This document shows, piece after piece, positions 57,661 through 64,000 of a DNA stretch of 64,000 nt. The DNA is from Tipula vernalis (lineage: Eukaryota > Arthropoda > Insecta > Diptera > Tipulidae), in the NCBI GenBank assembly GCA_958295665.1, contig OY282558.1, forward strand, positions 335,083,106 through 335,147,105. Reading direction: 5' to 3'. Numbering within the stretch: position 1 is the first letter of the stretch; each line of letters opens with the position of its first letter. The notes below the pieces were generated by a model, which saw only the letters and a list, made by a program, of their open reading frames with translations, was not told the DNA's origin and did no database searches. Position numbers and translations under genes: made by a program.

Positions 57661-58960
57661 AGAAATTTTTTTAACAAGGATATTGCTACAGTTATTAATG
57701 CCAGCAGAATAAGAAGATTTCAGTGTTATGACTTTAAGCAATTCATCTGGACAAGTTCCAAAGGAAACTTAAATTAGGCCCGACAAATCTTCACTAACAT
57801 TACTACGGTAAGTTTTAAATTATGAACTGCATTAACAAAGTAATTATTGAATATATCTGCCATTTCACTTGTGTTGGTTACAGAACAATTTTCATCAGTG
57901 TCAATTTCCGCCTTTTCTGCGGTATTTGTTAAGAATCTCATCAACTAGTTTCCAGCATTCTGAAATATTTCCATTAGCACTATCAAATTTATTTTTATAA
58001 AAGTCCACCTTAGCCAGAATAACATCATTTCATCACAATTTTATTTAATTCATCGAAACGATTTTTTTAAATCTAAATCAATCAAATTTCGAGCTAATCT
58101 TCTAGATAATTTATTCTTAAGCCTAATTTTACTCAGCAATATAGGTGACTTAATAATTCTGTTCTTTGATTTAAATTCAACCACCGAAGAATTTTTGTTT
58201 ATATACAATTTTAACAGAAAGATAAAATTCTCGTACGCTATATACTATATAGACACATCAGTTTGCGAATATACTGCATACCAATTTGCCGTAGATAAAT
58301 AATTTGTTAAATTTGAATAATTAATTGTCTTTTTCTGGCATTTAGCTGCTAACGCTTTAGAACAAGATAAACGATTCAACAAAAATTTGGTAGAGCACAT
58401 ACAATGATCGGTGATATTTAGATTATGAACTTCTGCTCTGAAGCTAAAATTAAAATTAGATGAGCATCTAAAAAATAAATGGTCTAGACACGATGCAGAA
58501 TTATTTGTAATACGCGTAGTATTAATCTTCGATTTTAAACCATTTGACGCCATCATGAACAAATATTCATCAGCAGATGAACAATTTTCAAGAATATTTG
58601 TATTCATATCACCACAAATAATAAGAGTTGAAAGCGTGAAATCTATAAGTACACACAATGGAACATAAAACAGAATTACATTGAAAATCCAGCCGAATAA
58701 TGTTAGCACTATTCGTCAGTACTGTTCTGGATGATATTATCCAAAAATGCATTAACACCTCCCGCTCTATTCAAAAGGTTACACTTACCAAATACATTAA
58801 AGCCAGGAATATTGTAATTATCCATTTCATGATCTTCAATCCAGATCTCCGACAGTAGGATGATTTGTGGTATAGTCTCAAGTGCGGCAATATTTGCTAG
58901 AAGTAAATTAAAGTTTTTGCGTATACTTATAATATTTTGGTGTACAATATCACTCATTCT
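57661..58960 (-). pseudogene. Endonuclease and linker of the minus-strand jockey/CR1-like element
   Basis: 58709-58957 starts MSDIVHQNIISIRKNFNLLL and includes PQIILLSEIWIEDHEMDNYN and NLLNRAGGVNAFLDN, the endonuclease N-terminus. 58245-58709 holds CGDMNTNILENCSSADEYLF (catalytic GDMNT) with TRITNNSASCLDHLFFR and ITDHCMCSTKFLL, the C-terminus. Further left KIRLKNKLSRRLARNLI and NTSEMADIFNNYFVNAVHN lead to SAGINNCSNILVKKIS at the MITE edge. The start of ORF2 near 58960 sits directly against the plus-strand element. Confidence 0.8.
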
Positions 58961-58989
58961 TTGACTTGTTTAATTTCCCGAAATTTGAA

Positions 58990-59299
58990 CTGGGTATTTG
59001 GTGTCCAAGTTTTCCACCGACCCAGCTCGGCCGTACACCAGAATTTCATCTTCGACTATGATGAACAATTTAAAAGCTTTGTGAAACGGAAATTTCAAAT
59101 CTCCGGTTCCAACTGTCAAAGGATTGAACCGAGACATAAAGATAGAGATTATGTTTCGTATAAAATAGCCGTGGACGCCTCTATATTGGATAGTTTGCTT
59201 TTACCGTCATCGTGGCCACTAAATATTCTTGTTAAGGAATACGAGTTTCGTCGTGGAAATTTTCGCCAACGAAACCTAGCCCGATTTCGGGATTAACTA
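58990..59299 (+). pseudogene. gag (ORF1) C-terminal part
   Basis: Residues such as IFDYDEQFKSFVKRKFQISG, DYVSYKIAVDASILDSLLLP and SSWPLNILVKEYEFRRGNF match the C-terminal domain found before ORF2 in these elements (usually SFKVxVxxxxxxxLxxxxxWPxGVLVREF). The stop ends near 59299. The N-terminal part is lost by truncation. It precedes ORF2 by about 40 bp. Confidence 0.65.
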
Positions 59300-59339
59300 T
59301 TTGCACCACCTCGACTTCAACACCTCGGGGGGATAAAAC

Positions 59340-62202
59340 GCTAACTATTTATTATCATAATGTTGGTGGCATGTCATCTAAATCATCTAGATTTTTTAAT
59401 TATGTTATTAGTACTGAATATGATATATACACAATTACGGACACCACTTTTCATAAATCAATTATTGGTACTGAATTTTTTTCCTTCAAATTTTATTGTG
59501 CATCGCTGCAACCGTTCATCTGTCAATAATCTAAAATCATCAGGAGGAGGCGTTTTAATTGCAGTTAATAAAAGGATTACTAGCCAAATGTTACGAACTC
59601 CACCATCATTAGAATGTGTTGCGGTACAGTTGGATATGATTGTCCAAACTATTGTGATCGTAACAATTTATATACCACCGTATGCTACTCTGGAGGTTAT
59701 ACGTTTTTTATTGAGTTTATTTCTAATTTAATGAGTGAATTTGATAATGATAAAACAAGCTTTATTATTAATGGTGATTTTAACCTACCAAATATTCACT
59801 GGGTTCCTAATGATGAGTATGGTTTTTTATTACCAACTAACCTAACTTCAGTTGTTGATCAATATTTTGTGGACTCTGTGTCTATTTGTGGGTTAAATCA
59901 AATTAATGGTGTAACAAATGATAGAAATAGGTATCGGGATTTAGTTTTTTCAAATTTTCAAGATAATATTTTTGTAACGGAGTGTTGTATACCATTTCTG
60001 GATAATAGTGTTGATCATAAAGCTATAGAGATTTCATTTAAAAGTTATTCTGTTTCTGATACTCGTATATCTGAAGAAATTTCCTTTTATGATTTTAGAA
60101 ATGGCAATGTTTCCGGTTTGAGTGAATTCTTAGCAAACCTGGATTGGTGTTTGATTTTCAATGATGTAGATGTTAATATTAATGTTGATAAATTTTATGA
60201 AATTTTGTTCGCAGGTTTTAATGAATTTATTCCTAAAAAAAAAGTATGAAGTTAGTGGCGAATTATCCACCTCATTTCACCAAATAATTGATTAAGTTAC
60301 GCAATCGTAAAAATAAATGTCGAGTAAAATTTATGAGAAATCCTTCTTTGTATAATAAAACTAAAAAGTTGGAATCGCAGAAACTTTTTTTGAATAAAAA
60401 TAGTGAGGCTTATAATGAGTATATGAGGGTTATTGAATTTAAAATATGTAAGGGTTCAAAATTATTTTGGAAATTTGTTAATTCGAAACGGAATTCGTCT
60501 GAGTTGCCGATGACTATGTATTTTGAGCAAGACAACAGTTCTGATCCCAACGAAATTGTTGAGTATTTTAGGAAATTTTTTCAGAGTACATATAGATTCG
60601 TAAATTGTTGCAACGTTAGCTCAGGTTTAAATGAAGAATTAGTAAATCCTCCGGTTCAATTTGACGTTTTGAAGGTTTCCGAGACTGATATTATGGATCA
60701 ACTGGATGCCTTTAAGAATGGCTGTGGTCCGGATAGTATATATTCCTCAATTGTGAAATTATTTAAGTTTGAACTTTGTTATCCTTTGAAATTATTATTT
60801 GAGAAATCTTTAAATTCTTCAGTTTTTCCGGCGAGATGGAAAACATCCTCAATAACTCCCATCTATGTATAAATCAGGTGATCGTTCTAATGCAGCCAAT
60901 TACAAAGGTATTTCAATTTTGTCAGCAATTCCTAAGCTCCTTGAGGCGATTTTGTCCAAATATATTTTTTTTAACACCAAGAATAGATTATCAATAAGTC
61001 AGCATGGTTTTTTCAAAGGCAGATCAACTACAACTAATCTCGTTGAGTTTCAACGGAAAACTATTGATGCATTTGATTCTTATAGTCAACTGGATGTTGT
61101 CTATACTGACTTCACACAAGCGTTTGACTCAGTTCAGCATCAAATCATCTTAAAAAAACTAAATAATTTTGGATTTTCTCGAAAATTCGTTGCTTGGGTG
61201 GAATCGTATTTAACTGGCCGTACCCAATATGCTAATTTGAAGGGTATCAAGTCGAATTTAATAAACGTTCTTTCGGGAGTGCCTCAGGGCTCCCACCTGG
61301 ATCCTCAATTATTTTTGATATTTGTAAACGATGTGCCGGACAAGTTACATTACTCAAAGGACTTATATATGCCGACGATCTTAAACTATTCCGTCAAATT
61401 TCTGATGCTTCTGATGCTGCTAAATTACAATCCGACCTTGATTCATTATTTAATTGGTGTTGTCTGAATCATTTAGATTTGAATATTAAAAAATGTGCGG
61501 TTATGTCTTTCTCCAAGAAAAAATCGCAAATATGTTATGATTATTATATTAATAATGAAATATTGAATCGGGTTACCCAAATTAAAGACTTGGGAGTGAC
61601 ATTTGACTCTAAATTGAGTTTTTCAACACACATTGATAAGATAATCGTAAAGTCGTCTTCTTTGTTGGGGTTAATACAACGTCTTTCTAAAGAGTTTAAG
61701 GATCAGAAGACTCTTCAGATTTTATATTCATCATTAGTTCGATCTAACTTAGAATATGCCATAGTTGTACGGGCTCCTTACTATTCGACGCAAATTGAAC
61801 GAATAGAAAAAATTCAAAAAAAGTTCACACGGCTAATGTTTTTTAAATTTAATCTTTTTAATATTAATAGAAGGCTTATGTATTGGGAAAACTTAATTAA
61901 TATGCCAAGTTACAATTTAAGATGTATTGTTATGAATCTTGAGTCCTTGGCGACCAGACGTTGTTTTGCTGTAGCTTGTTTTAAATGCTAGAATTGATAG
62001 CCCTTTTATACTTTCGCGTTTAAATCTGTATGCCCCTGTAAGACAACTTAGAACTAGATCCTTATTGTTTTCTGATTTCCGACGTTCTAACTATTCAGTT
62101 AACGAGTCAATTAATTTTATGATTGTAAACTTTAATCATTTCGAAGATATCTTTGATTTCGGAATGACGAAGGAGAGGTATAAACATAATTTGAGAAATT
62201 AG
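59340..62202 (+). pseudogene. ORF2: endonuclease and reverse transcriptase, few frameshifts
   Basis: Endonuclease: YYHNVGGMSSKSSRFFNYVI (59345 on), then SFIINGDFNLPNIHW (59755-59800, GDFN) and NSVDHKAIEI (final His of the DH motif) in 59614-60249. Linker: 60288-60872 with NKCRVKFMRNPSLYNKTKKL and GCGPDSIYSSIVKLF, then SVFPARWKTSSITPIY. RT: 60865-61467 with NYKGISILSAIPKLLEAILS, QHGFFKGRSTTTNLVEF, VVYTDFTQAFDSVQHQ (first Asp) and SGVPQGSHLDPQLFLIFVND. A frameshift near 61365 precedes GLIYADDLKLFRQISD (YADD intact). 61479-61991 has LNRVTQIKDLGVTFDSKLSF. The C-terminus ends YKHNLRN with a stop at 62200-62202. Confidence 0.85.
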
Positions 62203-62399
62203 TTAAATGATATGCATTTAATTGTAAGATACTTATTTCTATTATTTTGTTAATATATTATAGCCTTTTGTTTCGTCATACATATTTATTTTATTTTACA
62301 TTTGTAATTGTAAATGTTCACAGTCATTAGGGAACAAATCCTGTAGATTATTATTGTAAATAAATAAAAAAAAAAAAAATAAAAAAAACTTGGGAACAA

Positions 62400-62600
62400 C
62401 TTATCAAATAAGGATTCCGATAAGCTAATTTTGAATGACGAGTAGTCCAAAGTTTGATTTTTTGTGTTGCAGAGAGAAATATTTTAGCCGCTTGCTCCTT
62501 TATATTAAATTTAACATTCAAGTAATTTAGCAGGCCATTCTCAGTTACACTAGAATGGAGCCTTCAAATAAACAAATGTCTGCGTCTCTCCACTGTATTG
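62400..62600 (-). pseudogene. Possible gag fragment of the minus-strand non-LTR element
   Basis: One minus-strand frame gives ENGLLNYLNVKFNIKEQAAK and IFLSATQKIKLWTTRHSKL without stops. Position and orientation suit the ORF1 of the element whose ORF2 starts at 58957, if the plus-strand copy was inserted between them. No diagnostic motif is visible, so this is weak. Confidence 0.3.
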
Positions 62601-62757
62601 CTGTTATTTTTATCACTGATCCCTAGGATTGACCATATGACATTTTACATACAATGCCTATGCAATAGAGATCTCAGAAACCTTAGTCGAATGTCAATAT
62701 TTTGGTTTTTATTGAACAGATTTTACTATTGAAATTTGGTGCAAACGACAGCACATA

Positions 62758-63281
62758 CAGTACATGGCCAAATTAATATGAACTTTATATTTTTTAAAAT
62801 ATTTATTTAACTACTGTACATTTTTTTTCAAACCAAAGGAGACTTTTGTTACATATTTATATCCCTTTGTTTTGCACAGAAAAACATTTTCCCGTTATTA
62901 CGGGTTTTGTCGATATTAATTTTTTTCGTTTTTGTTCCATTTCAATTTTGTAATCGATTGTGATATATTGTGTTTAAACCTCGTGTACACCTTAAAAAAT
63001 ATTCAAATTATTATTTTTTAGAAGTGTAGTTATTATACTTTCAAGTGTAAGTAATATTTAATTATTTAAAATATGTTTACATATCTAATTTTTCATTTAT
63101 TGAACCACAGTCATCATGGGAAGAAAACCAGACATGTCTGTCATTACAAAACGATATGTGATTAAATTATTAAGGTAACAAAATGCGATATGAATTAAGG
63201 TAACAAAAACGTGGTTTCTTTAAAAAATTTCCACCGAATACTTAATTTTTAAAAAGTTCATATTAATTTGGCCACGTACTG
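62758..63281 (+). mobile_element. Internally deleted Tc1-like element with TA duplication
   Basis: Terminal inverted repeats CAGTACATGGCCAAATTAAT then ATGAACTTT (left) and CAGTACGTGGCCAAATTAAT then ATGAACTTTT (right, reverse complement) differ at one base in 28. TA flanks both ends (62756-62757 and 63282-63283). Inside near 63117, MGRKPDMSVITKRYVIKLL resembles the first residues of a Tc1 transposase, after which the frame is lost. The 524-bp element is therefore a deletion derivative, mobilised by a complete relative if at all. Near-identical ends suggest a fairly recent insertion. Confidence 0.85.
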
Positions 63282-63477
63282 TAATATGTCCATACGAGTA
63301 CCTACGTTATTTATTTAATTTTACATAAAACCCAAATGTAAAGCTACTGAATAGTGTTTTCTTTAGTAATTGTGGCTAATAAAAACTGCCTAAATGGAAA
63401 CTTGACTACTGGGTTTCTGCTAAATAGTTAATATTTGAATACGATTTTTTGACCTTTTTTATAGATAATAGTTATGT

Positions 63478-63595
63478 TTGGTACTAGTGAGCAAAACGAG
63501 ATATTATCCATGAGGGATATGTTTGTCCCACGAGGCGATAGCCGAGTGGGACATTATCCCGAGTGGATAATATCTCTTTGCTCACGAGTGCCATA
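63478..63595. repeat. Foldback start of dispersed repeat family R3, copy C
   Basis: GGTACTAGTGAGCAAAACGA then GATATTATCC at the left pairs with GGATAATATCTCTTTGCTCA then CGAGTGCC at the right. The centre is CGAGGCGATAGCCGAG. The left half matches 22375-22467 in reverse complement. Confidence 0.7.
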
Positions 63596-63950
63596 CAACG
63601 TTTTATCTACTTTTGTTGAAATAAATTTCGTTAATTGATAAGAAATAGTTCCATTTTGTGTTTTCATAGTGGAGCATTGAATTTTGAAATAAATTTTATC
63701 ATAGTGACCGTTCTTTAAATTGTCATGGTGTACTTTAATTAAACTAATTTTTGGAATAGAGTTTTTCATTCAATTTGACTACGAATAATTTTCCAATGAC
63801 TACTCAACATTTTGTTATACCAAATATAACTCACGTTGCCCCTAGCAGCGTGGGTTATACAATAACAATGAGTTATTTTACATTTTCTTTATTTGAAATC
63901 ATCATAGTTATCGGGCTATTATATATCAAAAGTGGATAAAATATATTAGA
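63596..63950 (+). repeat. Dispersed repeat family R3, copy C (3' portion)
   Basis: Includes ATAGTGACCGTTCTTTAAAT, TAACTCACGTTGCC, GTGGGTTATACAATAACAAT and GGGCTATTATATATCAAAAG, matching the minus strand of 20195-20460 in the same order. Compared with the minus-strand copy it lacks most of the middle section. No gene is supported in the minus-strand frame 63554-63769. Confidence 0.7.
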
Positions 63951-64000
63951 AGTCGTAAATATTGTGAATGCTATTATTATTTTGTCTATAAAAAAGCCGA

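Larger units (their letters stand above)
58985..62388 (+). mobile_element. Non-LTR retrotransposon, 5' truncated, with poly(A) tail
   Basis: A 3.4-kb plus-strand copy beginning within gag and ending in an A-rich tail (about 62360-62388, AAATAAATAAAAAAAAAAAA). It contains the gag C-terminus, complete ORF2 and 3' UTR in order. Damage is light (a few frameshifts), making it the youngest-looking retroelement in the window. It abuts the minus-strand element head to head near 58960-58990. Minus-strand similarity possibly resuming to the right of 62400 suggests insertion into that element's 5' part. A target duplication was not established. Confidence 0.85.

Overview
The window is animal nuclear DNA, almost certainly from an insect. 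It is AT-rich, has no operons or ribosome binding sites, contains one clear spliced exon, and is otherwise packed with decayed transposable elements of families typical of insects. Frequent ACATATGTACATAC-type runs and GTTGTTGTTGTAG-type runs resemble schizophoran fly intergenic DNA. That narrower placement is inference only.

Layout. 0-5 kb: a complete but coding-dead hAT element (440-3570, 8-bp target duplication), then a 5'-truncated LOA/I-like retrotransposon tail with a (TAA)n end and an 11-bp target duplication. 5-9 kb: a small TA-flanked MITE and the only good host-gene evidence, a 182-bp exon (7075-7256, + strand), with a possible 24-nt microexon at 8173-8196. 8.4-13.7 kb: degenerate tandem repeats, inverted repeat arms, a 340-bp hairpin and two Tc1/mariner-type transposase relics. 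14-20.2 kb: Tc1 scraps, a Tigger/pogo relic and a PIF/Harbinger element with both partner genes (MADF protein and HARBI1-like transposase) and a TTA duplication. 20-25.3 kb: dispersed repeats, a MITE, a non-LTR relic (-) and a 108-bp satellite array. 27-31.5 kb: mariner tail, BEL/Pao pol relic (+), non-LTR relic (-) carrying a MITE. 33.9-37.7 kb: a jockey-like element (-) with gag, endonuclease and RT, then a BEL/Pao scrap (-). 38-42 kb: two related hAT-like non-autonomous elements in opposite orientation, each with its own 8-bp duplication, on either side of an RT scrap. 43-45 kb: an insect DDE-type transposase relic. 45.8 kb: a 62-nt pre-miRNA-like hairpin. 49.7-52.2 kb: mariner, Helitron and non-LTR relics. 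52.3-62.4 kb: a nested stack in which a minus-strand non-LTR element holds a MITE and a LOA-like element, the LOA element holds a GC-rich insert, and a younger plus-strand non-LTR element with a poly(A) tail abuts head to head. 62.7-64 kb: an internally deleted Tc1 element and a foldback repeat.

Nearly every transposon gene is broken by frameshifts, stops or deletions. The window therefore looks like an old insertion-tolerant region (intron, intergenic or heterochromatic) rather than a set of cooperating genes. I did not find a new enzyme system. The least explained items are the long hairpin at 10.4-10.8 kb, the miRNA-like hairpin at 45.8 kb, the GC-rich insert at 53.6-56.0 kb and a three-copy dispersed repeat with a foldback end. 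No tRNA, rRNA or CRISPR array was seen.
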